Below are positions 9,525 to 21,045 of a stretch of DNA of 64,000 bases, piece after piece. The stretch lies in NCBI GenBank assembly GCA_910592205.1, contig CAJVPJ010000011.1, forward strand, positions 1 through 64,000, read 5' to 3'. The DNA comes from Paraglomus occultum. Taxonomy: Eukaryota; Glomeromycota; Glomeromycetes; Paraglomerales; Paraglomeraceae. The translations under genes and the position numbers were made by a program. Within the stretch, counting starts at the first letter, position 1. Every line of letters starts with the position of its first letter. The notes below the pieces were generated by a model. The model was not told the origin of the DNA and did no database searches. It saw only the letters and a list, made by a program, of their open reading frames with translations.

Positions 9525-12490
9525 TCACCTATTTTCCATGTTTCTCCTCTTGCTTCTAGTAACAACACCACTTGATTTTGTTTTATTTGCTCTGACTTTT
9601 TTGTCATTCTTTTGCGGCTTTGCCACCTCGGTCCCGGCCTCTTCCAACAATAATTTGACTCCAAGTTCGCCTGCATGATTTCTCAAGTCCTCTGCGTTTT
9701 CAATTATAGTCCGCTTAACCTCTTCACCAACATCCTCATCGTGCAAGAGGGCTAATATAACGAAAGAACTCGTTGCGCCTTTTGCATATGTTGTCAAATG
9801 TTCACGTATTGCATCCATCAACATTTTTCCAAAGTGTAGATCTACTTTATCAGAGGACTTGTCTTTTTTTAAACCTCTATAGTGTCCACCTTGCACGAGC
9901 GTTTTTAATGTACGATTGACCATTGATAGCATTATGTGGTCTGGGTTTGTGCGAGGGGAGCCGCGAGCAAGAGTGGCAATATTGACAAGAGTTTGTGTTT
10001 TGTCACCCTGGGCATGGAGCATTGTCTCACAGAGTACTTGTGCGCCAAAATGATGTGAAAGTAGGCTCGATGTATTCGATTCACAATAAGGAATCAAGTG
10101 TGAGGATATCGCCTTTAAAAGTTCTTGGCTGCGAACCTGGGGTGATTTTTTGCTTTTGGAGTGTTTTCAGTGTGAGTTGCACAAGGAGATACGTGAGTAT
10201 TTTGAATAGAATGTGAGAGAGCGTGTTATCATCAATGTAAGGTGCTTACCTTGTCTTGGCTCGTATTTCATCCATTGACGACAACAAGTCAATATTTCCT
10301 TTGCTCAATATCATTTGAGATCGCCCAACTAGTAAATAAAGAATTACTCTATGACCGTATTTATCTTCTATAATCTGTTGGAGATTCTTTCCAATTTCCT
10401 AATTATTGAATCAATAGCACTCGTTAGATAAATTGAACATACAATCAACATGACAGCGTTATGGTTCTTACTTTTATAATTGCATTTTCTACTAGCGTTG
10501 TATCATCGACAACGTCAAAGACTGTCAACAGAACCAAATGTCCGTGTTCATCGCAGCATATCTTATTGATATATGTCTTCATGCTTTTTATTATGACTTT
10601 TCGATTCTGAATATTAGCAACAAAAGTTAACATGCATGTTTCAGCCGATTATCGTTATTACCCATAAATTATTTCATACCTTTGAAGTTCCGCGTGCGAC
10701 GCACAACATAGCGACCTTTGATCCTTCTCGAGTATGCAATATTTCTGGTACCCGCTCGCTGACCATAGCAATCATATCAGCGAGTAGCCTTTCATCAGCG
10801 TTGGTGAAATAATCCAACAACGCACGGTGAGTAATGCTATGCTTGATAGTTCCCTTGTCTAATACGCTGGATATAGATTGGGCGAGATTTTTGAGAATAA
10901 TGTCTTTTTTATGCGGGGAGGCGGAGAGGATTTCCGAAAGTGTTTGTGGTGTTGGCGTCTGTTAAGGAAAAAAGCAAGCAAGTAATTTAGAATAAAACGT
11001 GCCCAGAAGATAGGGATAATGACATTAGTATTCATTTATTCAGTGCATTGTCATTGCTTAAACTCAATTATCGCGAATGCCTTTCGTAACTAACCTTGAA
11101 AAAAATGAATTCCGGCCCATAGAATTCCTGCATTAATCCCGATCGATGGGTCGCCTTTCCCACGTTATATGCTTCTTCTATGACTTCAGAAGCTTCTTTA
11201 TGTTTTATTAGTTTGCGAACCTGACCGTAGTATTCTTTTATAATGTCATCTCTGTGTTGGGGACTGTTGGGATAAAAAGAGAGAGCATGAGCATGGAAAT
11301 TAGAAAAAAATGAACGATCTATTGCTAAGATGGTTTGTGGGTCCCTATTAGTGATCTATTGCTAAGATGGTTTAGTGGGTCCCTATTAGTGATCTATTGT
11401 TAAGATGGTTTGTGGGTCCCTATTAGTGATCTATTGCTAAGATGGTTTAGTGGGTCTCTATTAGTGATCTATTGCTAAGACGTTTTGCGGGTCTCTATTA
11501 GTGATCTATTGTTAAGATGTTTCCCGTCATTTCGTATTCTCCAACGCACGCCCCAAATCTCCTCTATGGTCATTCACAATTCTATACCCACCAATACTTT
11601 AAAATCTTGCAGACCAGAAACTTTCCATAAGTGCTCTTTGCTAATTCCACATATTTTCCCTTTAATGCTTTTGCAACCTCTCCTCTCTGTTCTTTACTCC
11701 CAAATTTCAACAGTGTTTGAACAACCCTCGATGCATCATGCTTGAGAACTAAATCTCCGATTTTACCCATAATCATTTGAAGCAAATCAGAGAGTAGAGA
11801 CGAGCGAGTGGACGGCGAGATGTTCTTTTGGCGAAGTTGTTCCCAAAGTTTTTTTATTTGCACTAGTAAGGGTGATTGCGCTTGGCGATGAGAGATCTGA
11901 GTGGATGCGGGTTTGGATGCGGTCTTGGGTGTGGTTTTGGGTGTGGGTTTAGATGCGGGTTTAGATGCGGGTTTGGATGTGGTTTTGGGCGCGGTTTTGG
12001 TCTGTTTCTGTTGATCTTTGATTTTGTTGTAAAGGATGAGAGATAAAAGATTAGAAAAACGATGAGACCGTGAGTTACGTAATGTAAAATGTCGCTGTAG
12101 AATATACTTTTACATAAAGAGCATACCTGATTTGCGCTTTTTCTTTGGCGGTTTTTCAACCCCATCATGTTCATCTGCCTCAGAATCGGGGTCCAGTCCA
12201 TGCAATTCTCCTTCGATTCTCATCAGCTCTCTTTCAAGTTGCGTAATCTCATCAAAGTCTTCGTTTCCACTCTCATTCACTTCATCTTGATCTTCATCTT
12301 CATTTTCGCCCTCACTCATCTTGATACTCGTTCGATCAATTATCATTTCATCATCAGATTCGATATCTCTGCTCTCATCTTGCTGTTCATCAGCCGAGTC
12401 ATTGAATGTAAATGAAACGTTTTTATTCTGCCGCTTTGATTTCTTTGCCAACAATGCGTCTCGCTTCTTTCTTGATGATTTTTTGGCCAT
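9525..12490 (-). CDS. PUF6: Pumilio-repeat ribosome assembly factor, PUM3/Puf6 family
   Basis: Seven exons (12490-12127, 12015-11592, 11263-11095, 10958-10680, 10606-10472, 10398-10250, 10128-9525) give 707 residues. The N-terminus is basic (MAKKSSRKKRDALLAKKSKR), then strongly acidic, then an in-frame Lys/Pro/Ser/Thr minisatellite. PUM-HD repeats follow (LKHDASRVVQTLLKFGS; YGKFLVCKILKYC; HGHLVLLTVFDVVDDT), then the C-terminal CPL-type region and a basic tail. The family binds structured RNA or pre-rRNA in the nucleolus during 60S assembly; yeast Puf6 also represses ASH1 mRNA. I chose the ATG at 12490 because it fits the family; an in-frame ATG at 12553 would add 21 residues. The last acceptor (GCAG|C at 10129) was chosen over an AG 7 nt upstream to keep frame. 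Confidence 0.93.
11316..11522. repeat. Intronic minisatellite, 37/38-bp unit, about 5.5 copies
   Basis: Units begin at 11316, 11353, 11391, 11428, 11466 and 11503, alternating 37 and 38 bp. The array lies in the intron between PUM3 exons 2 and 3 (11591-11264), making it 328 bp against about 70-120 bp for the gene's other introns. Read on the minus strand, units carry CTAAT and TTAG strings. Confidence 0.95.
11896..11999 (-). repeat. Coding minisatellite in PUM3 (Lys/Pro/Ala/Ser/Thr)
   Basis: About eight degenerate 12-bp units encode alternating SKPA, SKPT and PKTT blocks between the acidic N-terminus and the PUF repeats. The array reads without stops in two frames, which can mislead gene callers into adding a Pro/His-rich ORF. 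Confidence 0.85.
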
Positions 12491-15400
12491 GATTTTCGGT
12501 TGTTTTTTTTGTTTAATAAAATTTTTCAGTCTTGTGGAATTTCTTATTATCATGTGAACGTTGATAAAAAATATTTTTACCCCCTGCTTTTTGGTGTGAT
12601 CGCATACCCTGTCAGATTATAGCATGTGTCACAACGTATCCATCTGATACACACACACAACCATATGACTGATATCGCAGCGTCCATCAGCAATCTTTGC
12701 ATTTTACTGTTCCAAATGCGGTACTAATCTAATCAACGTATTCGGGAGTCTGCAGCTACATAAATCTACGCCATAACTTAAAGTTTGAGTGTGCATTCCT
12801 GTTTCTAAACAAGTTTTTGTAACAATGTTGGTGGTTGGGGCGGGGTTTAAGCGGTTTGAGCATTGTGTAAAGAGAGTAAAAATATCTATTAATAAACTAA
12901 GATGATCCTCCGTAATTATAAATGTCCTACTTTTTATTCTTATCCATTGGTTCAAATGACTATGAATACCTCATATTCCCGCCTTTGTGCCAAGTAGATG
13001 TGTAAAAAAAGAGGGAGGTGGGTGTATGGATGTGTGTGTCTGCAGGTGTGTGGGTAGTTGTGTGTGTATGTGTGTATGTGTGTGTGTATTGTGTATGTGT
13101 GTGTGTATGTGTGTGTGTTTAAACCCTTTTTTTTTTCTCACTAATGTCGGATGATTCTCCTCTTGTGTTAACAAAGCCCAGTGATAAGTATGCCGAACAT
13201 GAAACAGTGTATCGTAATACTCAACAGGTTTTGTCGTAAATATGGTATGATTGGGCTCTTAATTGTCGACCGTACTGACGATTTGTGCCATTGTTGTTGT
13301 GGCGTGGGTGAAAAAAAATAGCAATCTGGGTGATAAGACATAATAAGATTAATGTGATGATAGAATGAAATATGCAGGGTACAAATAATTGTATAGAAAT
13401 GATGTTAAAGTAATCAAAGCCCAAGAATAAGATTAAAGTTGTGTAGAAACGTCCAAGTATAGATTGCCGATAAGCGATCAAAAAAAAAAATATGGCTTAG
13501 TCAGTCAGGTAAACTCTAAATTTTGGGAATACAGATTGTGTCTATCATACGCGTCGTTGACAATCAGATGCATACTTGTCTCATTCTGTCACCTAAAAAG
13601 GCACAAGCGATAAGACATACTATCGGCAATTGAAATCACCAGAAGAGACAAGAGATTACGCGTGATAAATAATAAGGGTTGTCACAATTTTATTGAATCA
13701 TAATTATATGCATACACTTGGCTATACAATAACCCGTGCATGTGCTTGTGCGAGTGTGCATATTAATATATGCTCAAATAAAGTCTCTTTTATACAAAAT
13801 TGGCAAACGCCTCCTGGTTCGTTTTCTTTTTTCTGCAGACCTTTCCCCCCTTCTCTCTCTTAAACATTCCCGCACCAGCATTTCAATTGGTTTCAGACAT
13901 TTACTTTATCGCCAGCTCAGTTTACTGTTTACGTTCATGTTTAGTTGTATCGATTGCCAATATTAACGTTAAATTTCTAATGGCTCAATGGTATTTTTTT
14001 GTTTGGCTCTCTTTATGTTTTTTTTGTTTCCGTCTTTGTTGTACGCCTGAATTATAATTCCTTATTAAAGTCATGATACCTGTTGATCTTTGTCAGGTTT
14101 TACTATTTATTACTGTTAATTTGCTTATTATTATACGCCCTCATTTCTTTTCTTTAATTGTCAAATAAACTTTTAATAATTTTCAATGACTTTTATGCTT
14201 GCCTTCTTTATCTATTAGTATGGTAACTGTCCGTCTACCAGCTTGTCATAATTTGCTGCAATTCGTTAATTTCTTCTTTGCCAAACTTCTGTTTTCCAAA
14301 ATCTTCCCCAAACTCTCGGATGATAAACCATTCGTGAATAGTACTGCTATTACCTTTTCTCAATACGGATCATTGAAAAGGGAGCCGCCTTGCTATAAAC
14401 ACAGATTCATTGGTCACCGCACACCTTTTTGTCAGTGCAATACTATTCAATCTCTCTTATCTTGTAAATCATGCTCTACCAAGGTTACTCAGCTTGAGGT
14501 GTGCCAATCACTCTAACCTTTGATGTGTTACTAGTTAAATCTTGGCACAAAGTATGTCGAGCATTACGGATTATTAACCCTATTTTCAAAGATGCAGCAT
14601 TATTATTGTCTGGGCTCTCGCATGGAAACAACGAACATACATTACTTTAGGCTAATTCGCTCCTGAAGGACAAAGTTACCTCGTTCAACTAACCCAATTT
14701 TATTATTTCTTTTCCGATATCCTCCGTCACAATGTTTTTGTTTTGTTTTTTTTTTTACTTTTACTTTTACTTGTGACTAATCGAAATCCCCACATTGAAG
14801 GTCCTTGGCCAATAATAAATAATACGGACAAGGTCGACCAAGGTACTGTCAACATGAATTGTAACATTTACTCGAGTCACTAAATTGTCAATGTTGACAT
14901 TAAGAAAAGAAATAATAAATAGTTATAACTGATACGTGCATTCGACAAGGGTAAAAATTAGCGCTTCAAGAATCAAAAGTTGAGAAGAAATTTAACCTTT
15001 TCTTTACTCACATTTCCTTTAACATCTGAATGATACTTGGCTAAGTTCCCGGTTAAACAACTGCACATATAGCGTACGTTTCACGACATGTCACTCAACA
15101 CATTGATATTGCCATAAGCGTATTCGGATCGTAAGACAGAATAATACCTATCGAATGAGAAAAAACCGAATAATTTCCTGTATAAGAGATTATCGGTATT
15201 GGCCAAGTTCTTTTGGGGCAAATTCATATTGTGTGCGATCCTCGAGTCGCACCAGCTTTAGCGGGGTCTCCATAGTTGGATGAACAAACGTCAATACTAT
15301 TTCGAGTTATGATCAATGAGAGGGTAAGGGAAACACAACAACTCGGCTTTGATACAAAGCGGAGAGAATATAAATAAATAAATAAACCTTTTTTTTTTAA

Positions 15401-16402
15401 ACATGTCTCTCTCTTCTGGGTTATCGCATACTTGTGTTCTATAATTTGCATTTGCGCTTGCATTTACGTCGAGTTTTCCTCGGCTTCTTTATTCTTCTAT
15501 AATACATTTTCGGTGCTACAAAAAGAATCAAAATTTTTCATAGCTAAAAATAACAAGCAAATTGGCGTAAACTAGTCAAGGTTACATGCGAGATAGCCAT
15601 CCTTTTTCAAATAAGTACATCTCCTACCTTAATCAAACTATTCTCCCACCGAAACACGTGTGCTCGGATGTTTTACTTGTTGAGGTTGTAAACGTAACTT
15701 TTCTCTCTCCCCAACTCCTTTTGCCCAATGCATGGAAAAAAAAGTTCTTTGTGTGGATTCAAACCTCTTTATTTTTTTTGTTACGGTGACTGTTCCAAAG
15801 AGTCAATCAATAGAGTCACCTAGATCTTTTCTTCGGCGGGGCCATCTGTTTATGCGATTGCGAGCCGTGGCACAAGTGAACTTGCTTCTGGCGTGTTCTC
15901 GACCAAAGGGCGGACGGGGATTGGCAAATACAGTAAACCCCCCTGAATACGCAATTCTATGAAGTTGTATAATAAACACGTAGCCCGACTGAACGATTAA
16001 TAAAACTGTGTTCCGCAATCTTTTTTCATTGTTAATACAAAAATTCTATTTTCTCACAGCCCCTTTGCTTCTCTTTTATCTCATTTGTCACTATTAATGT
16101 GTGACTCAGGTTGGTAACTCCGACGTGATATGCATTCAAAACGAATAAGAATTAATGTTAGTTAATCATTAACCTATTTCACGTCGTATCACCGTATATT
16201 ATTTCCACTTATTCTATTTTTATGCTACAAGGAATAATTAATGTTAATCATTGTCTGTATCGACTAGATTTATTCGTCATTTAGACAGGGGATTGTCTTG
16301 GTCGAACAAGGAATCGCTTGCTTAGTGGCTTTTGTCTTTGTATGATGATCAGCCAATGGCCGGCATTGTAAACAAAATTAAATGGAGAAATGGAACACAA
16401 TT

Positions 16403-16497
16403 CAATGTATACAATATACAATATACAATACACAATGTACACTATACAATACACAATGTACAATACACAATATACAATATACAATACACAATACATA
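16403..16497. repeat. Short tandem array of ACAATATAC/ACAATGTAC units
   Basis: Interleaved variants of CAATATACAATA and ACACAATGTAC fill about 95 bp. It produces spurious Tyr/Ile/His-rich ORFs in several frames. Confidence 0.85.
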
Positions 16498-17477
16498 TTA
16501 TATATGTTATATTACCTGGGATATGGTGGTAGCAGTATATATCGATGTGTTGTTAAAGCTTTCGGCGTTAGCACGATATTCATCATCAAAAGGGAGCAGA
16601 CACCTGGACGTTCTGATGTTGAGAATGTTCGTATACCAAACAGGGTTTATTGGCTTAATTGGGCCAAATTAAAATTTTATCTAGTCTTAATGCATAATCG
16701 GAGCATGTGATGCTCCTGGCACTATAATTATCACCCGTCATCTCACTGGTACTATCACTGTCACCAGTAACTATCATTTATCACAATATAAACCGGTTGA
16801 GAAAAGGCAAGTATACGGCATATCACTTCACATATCCTATGTCTTACGTTTAAGGATAAATTTTGGTATTAAATACTTTGAACGGGCGAATCGCTCGACT
16901 GCGTTTAATGAATAAAGCACGACGTATGTGTCGAAATGAAAGGTAAATCATGAATTTGTAAACTTGGCCAACTCTCCCAATAAGATTTTCCTACTTTGGT
17001 TAATTCCTGCAAACGATAAATGACATCACAATACTTGCGCAAAGTGCCTGTCCCGTTAAGTAAATAAAAAGAAATCTGCAAAATGACAGCTTCTACATCA
17101 CAACTCGTCACAATATGAAAATTACTTGCATCCGTTGGTAAACAAATCATTGAGAAACAAGCGGGGATGTGTTTGCATATGTTATATTACCTCGTTACTT
17201 TTTTGGTACAAAGGAACTCGAGACTCACTCTGTTTGTACAATCGACATGAATCTGGGATTGTTTGATTAACCGATTATGACATAATCTACTAATAAAAAC
17301 GATTATTCATCCACACTCGTTCACGTTTCTCTAACAAACGGTTAGACCCGCTAGATTAGACAAGGCAAAAAGCTAAAATAGAAAGGATGATTTCACAATC
17401 AATTACAAACTATAACATAGTATTTTACTTTTATAGCTGACAGGAGAATGAAATGTCAGAGTTTATACAACAATAGC

Positions 17478-17585
17478 GCTCCCTTTTCTCCTCCCATTGC
17501 AACCCCTTCATTCCAACTCTTCTCTCTCCCCATCTAACCCCCTCTTCCCCTTTTCCCCCCCTTCCCCTCCTCCCTCACTCTACGA
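17478..17585. repeat. Polypyrimidine tract
   Basis: About 108 bases that are almost entirely C and T on the plus strand, far from any recognised gene start. Low-complexity sequence without further structure. Confidence 0.7.
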
Positions 17586-18202
17586 CTTGAGCCGATAGTT
17601 TTTTTGGGTAAAAGTTTCAATTCTTTCTAGTGGAACGGCTGCCCGGGATTGGCCGAAATTCGGCCGAAATATTACACAAAATCTCGTTAAGAAAGAGTTT
17701 GCGAAATTTCTTTGTCTTGGAGCATATCTATCAAACAAAAGTAAGACGTTTCCTCTCACCATCGTCTGAAATGTCATTCATTGTATTTTCCTTGTGTCAA
17801 ATCCTTGTCTTACAGTTCAATTTACAACCATGTGGGTTTATTCATACATAAATAATACTACGCGAGGATGTTTTGTACTCACATTTTACATTGTTCACCC
17901 AAATTGACTACATAATTTTGGTATTCGCATACATGTCTTAAAAAAAAAGCGTAAACTTAGCTAAAAGAACTTGCGTATTTGAAACAAGTTAACCTTAATT
18001 GGTGAGGTACTTAATTCTGGGGGAGAACATAAGTGTTGAAAAAAAAAATGAAAATGAAAATGAAAATGAAAAACTGTACAAGTCGGATCAGACATTTTGA
18101 TTTTGTTGGGAGATTTTTTTTGGGGGGGGGGGATTAAAAGTCTTCTGCATGGATCATGCAAGCGTTCGATTAATCTCAGGAAAGCATGTGTAACTAGCCC
18201 CC

Positions 18203-19186
18203 TCAGTTGATATCGCTTTCCTCTTCATCCTCAATATGGCTCATATCAACATCATCGACATTGATATCACTCATGTGATCACCACTCCTTTCACTTGCGT
18301 TCTCACAGATGCTCTGTATACTACGTTTATTGTCCGTCTCTCCTCCAATCTCACTTTCACACCTGCCATCGTCTGCTTCGCTTCCACTTTCACTCTCCGT
18401 TCTAGTTATTAAACATCTAGGGCATACCAACGATGCCTTATATCTAGCACAGACGGCCATCGCTTCTGCATCAAGCCCAAGAATACGAACATTTTCGGCG
18501 ATCAGAGCATAGTTTTTTGGTGTGAATGCCTCACGAAGCCAGCGTTCGTCATTACCCGTGTAAATCTAAAGCAATTTAAATAGAACGAGGTCAGTCGATG
18601 GTTCATATTGGAGAGAGAGAAGATGGGAGAATGATGATGATGATGACCAAGACGATGTCAATGATGACAGACATGACATGCTGTTACTCACCCAATATAA
18701 AAGCTCATCGATGCGACTCTTTCCCGGCTCATGTACATTTACAAGTACTCTCAGCCACCTTCCGTTCTCATCCTCGACATAGTCAACTCGCGGGTCATCT
18801 ACTCCATGTTGGTCGTAGTGATTGGCAAAGAAATCCCGGAACCATTGGGATCTTGCCGAGAGAAACAGCTCATGACCCCAGAATTCATAAGCGTCAAGAG
18901 AAACCGTTGATATTGAGCTGTACGATCGTTTGCGAGAATTGATCGGTGATGAGATTGTCGAGTCTTTTGTTTTTCTTTCTGCGCCTTTTCTTTTGCTATT
19001 GCCTTGCGTCAGATCAACAAAAGATATTTTGCAGGTTGCGGAACCCGAAGAATTGAAATGACAGGGGCCGAGATTTTTTAGACTCCCTTCTAGATAACGA
19101 TGCGGTATCCTAACAGATAGTCCGTTTAGTTGCACGACTAGGTCCATCTGATGATTTAAGAGGGGGGTTATGATTTTCGAAGGCAT
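18203..19186 (-). CDS. BTB/POZ-like protein with acidic C-terminal tail
   Basis: Two exons, 19186-18692 and 18565-18203, encode 285 residues, joined at ELLYW|IYTG. The N-terminal ~80 residues are unassigned. From about residue 95 the pattern is that of a fungal BTB fold: HELFLSARSQWFRDFF, a variable segment, then ELLYWIYTGNDERW, and a helix pair ending in ENVRILGLDAEAMAVCARYK. The last ~65 residues are acidic and Ser-rich and end EDEEESDIN. BTB proteins form dimers and often serve as Cullin-3 adaptors; that role is inferred only. The 126-bp intron contains a CAT/GAT microsatellite. The long neighbouring gaps give no operon-like context. Confidence 0.75.
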
Positions 19187-20900
19187 TTTTGTTGTTGCAA
19201 GTGAAGCTTTTACGAAGAGAAAGAAGGGGGAAAGGGAGTGGTTTGAAGAAGAAGAGGGGAAAGGGGGGGAAAGTGGAGTGGAGTGCGGAATGGATGAGCT
19301 GTCTTTTTAATCTTTTGATGGAGTGTGTAAAGGAATATCGTCCTTTTTTTTTTTTACTCTATTTTTTTGTAGGCTTACGATCAACGGCCTATGTATAATA
19401 ACGATATTATATAATATTATGAAGAACCACTCCCGTTAATAATTTGGTTTATAACGATCAACTCCAAATAAGGGGATATTTAAAAAAACAGCTCTATGTT
19501 TATATTTATATGTGTAATATTTCGACGGGAGCTCGTGGGATTTACGCAGACTATGTAGGGTGGGGTGAGGTGAAGTGGCGGCCTCTTTATATAATTTTTG
19601 GTAGTTGATAAGCAACAACAACTTGTTCCTCCGAGTTGGATATGATTTGCTGATGTTAACCGCTTTGTTTTTTTTCGGTTTGTGTATAATTATAAAGTTT
19701 GGTGCACAAGGACAATATTCAATGGAGGGGGATGATAAAGAATGTGAGTATGAAAGGATTGGACGGGACGTATGAGAGGGAATGTGTAGAATTAAAAGGG
19801 TATTAATATATCGATATGGGGAAAGGGAGAAAAGAAAAGAGGGGGGATATAACGTCACTCCTGGTGATAGTAGAGGAATGTGTAGAAATGTTGGAGGAGT
19901 GGGGGGAAAAGGATGAGGATAGGAATTTAAAGTATATAATATACTATACTTTAATATGTGACAAGTATGTGATTAACTTTGTATATGTGATATAAAATAA
20001 TATATACTAATACCGTATTGTAACAGTATATATAATTTATAATAATTGATACCTAGTTTAATCACTTGTAGAAAACGACTGTTGTGCAACTTAGTCAGTT
20101 ATTGAAAGAATGAACGTTGACTGAAAATAAAAAGAAATCAAAGAAACGGAAAGTTCTCAACAACGAGGATAAAATAGATATTTGAATGGGGTAACCGCAT
20201 GGCTAACGCAGACTATTTATAAGCAGACAGTTGACGTCTCCGATTATTAGGATCGATTCTAATAACCGTTCGATATATTAACTACGCGCCAATGTTTGTT
20301 TAAAGTTATGTGTACGTAGCAGCACAACTTCATAATGGGTTGCCTTGCCCAAAGTCGGCAGACAAGATTAAATTATGTTATTGCGTGATGTAATATAATT
20401 TGTGGTCATGATAGTATAGGTATGTAATATATATTAATAATTAATGACTTGTAATACTTAGTCTAATATATTGCATAATAAACCCTCAAAGTACAATCGT
20501 TGTTTATAATATACTAACCATATTGTATATATGTGTGTGTGTGTCCTCCATATATATCCATGTGATAAGTGGAGCATAAGCCAATTCTTAATACATATAT
20601 ATTAAATATGAACCCCTAAACATTCTCTTCGGTACCGTGCGTCTAGTGACCAAATTCGATGAGAGATTGCCCATTCGACCGTTAGCGATTTGTAGATTGT
20701 TCATATGATCATTGATTTGCCCAAAATCAAAAGAATATGGGGTATCTATGACGAATGATTGACCTGAATACCCGAATATAAACAGGTATACGTGAGAGTG
20801 AGTGTATGTTCGGAATAGTAAAATGAGCAAATTAGCCGTAATGATGATGGCTGGGCTAGTTGTTATTACCGTTATTGCCGTTATTACTATTATTACCATA

Positions 20901-21045
20901 ATTGTTGCTATTGCTTGTTGTTACTGCTACTGCTACTGCTTGTTGCTATTGCTTGTTGTTACTGCTACGGCCACTGCTACTGCTACTGCTTGTTGCTATT
21001 GCTTGTTGTTACTGCTACGGCCACTGCTACTGCTACTGCTGGGCT
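20901..21045. repeat. TGCTAC/TTGTTG compound microsatellite
   Basis: Two near-identical copies of a unit of about 57 bp (20938-20994 and 20995-21045), each made of TGCTAC and TTGTTG/TTGCTA triplet repeats. All three frames stay open, so the Leu/Cys/Tyr/Ala-rich ORFs here are artefacts. Confidence 0.8.

Larger units (their letters stand above)
12491..18202. other. 5.7-kb gene-empty region
   Basis: I see no supported gene. Contents are simple repeats: a TG-rich tract near 13017-13117, a TACAAT/TACACAAT array at 16403-16497, a 100-bp pyrimidine tract at 17478-17585 and five AAAATG units near 18038-18070. A minus-strand ORF at 16905-17150 (81 codons) has protein-like composition but no recognised motif. 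Confidence 0.5.

Noticed and set aside
11863..12201. Pro/His/Asn repeat ORF on the minus strand
   Set aside because: It is the wrong frame of the PUM3 coding minisatellite and runs through the first intron.
14199..14516. Plus-strand ORF of 105 codons with Cys pairs
   Set aside because: A C-x-C...C-x2-C pattern tempted a zinc-finger call, but spacing is irregular and no flanking exon or family resemblance is seen.
16281..16710. Tyr/Ile/His-rich ORFs on both strands
   Set aside because: They run through the CAATATAC/CACAATGT tandem array; composition is imposed by the repeat.
19436..19858. Minus-strand ORF of 140 codons upstream of the BTB gene
   Set aside because: Ser/Tyr/Pro low-complexity translation of GGAGG/GAATGTG-rich sequence; no domain, no splice partners.
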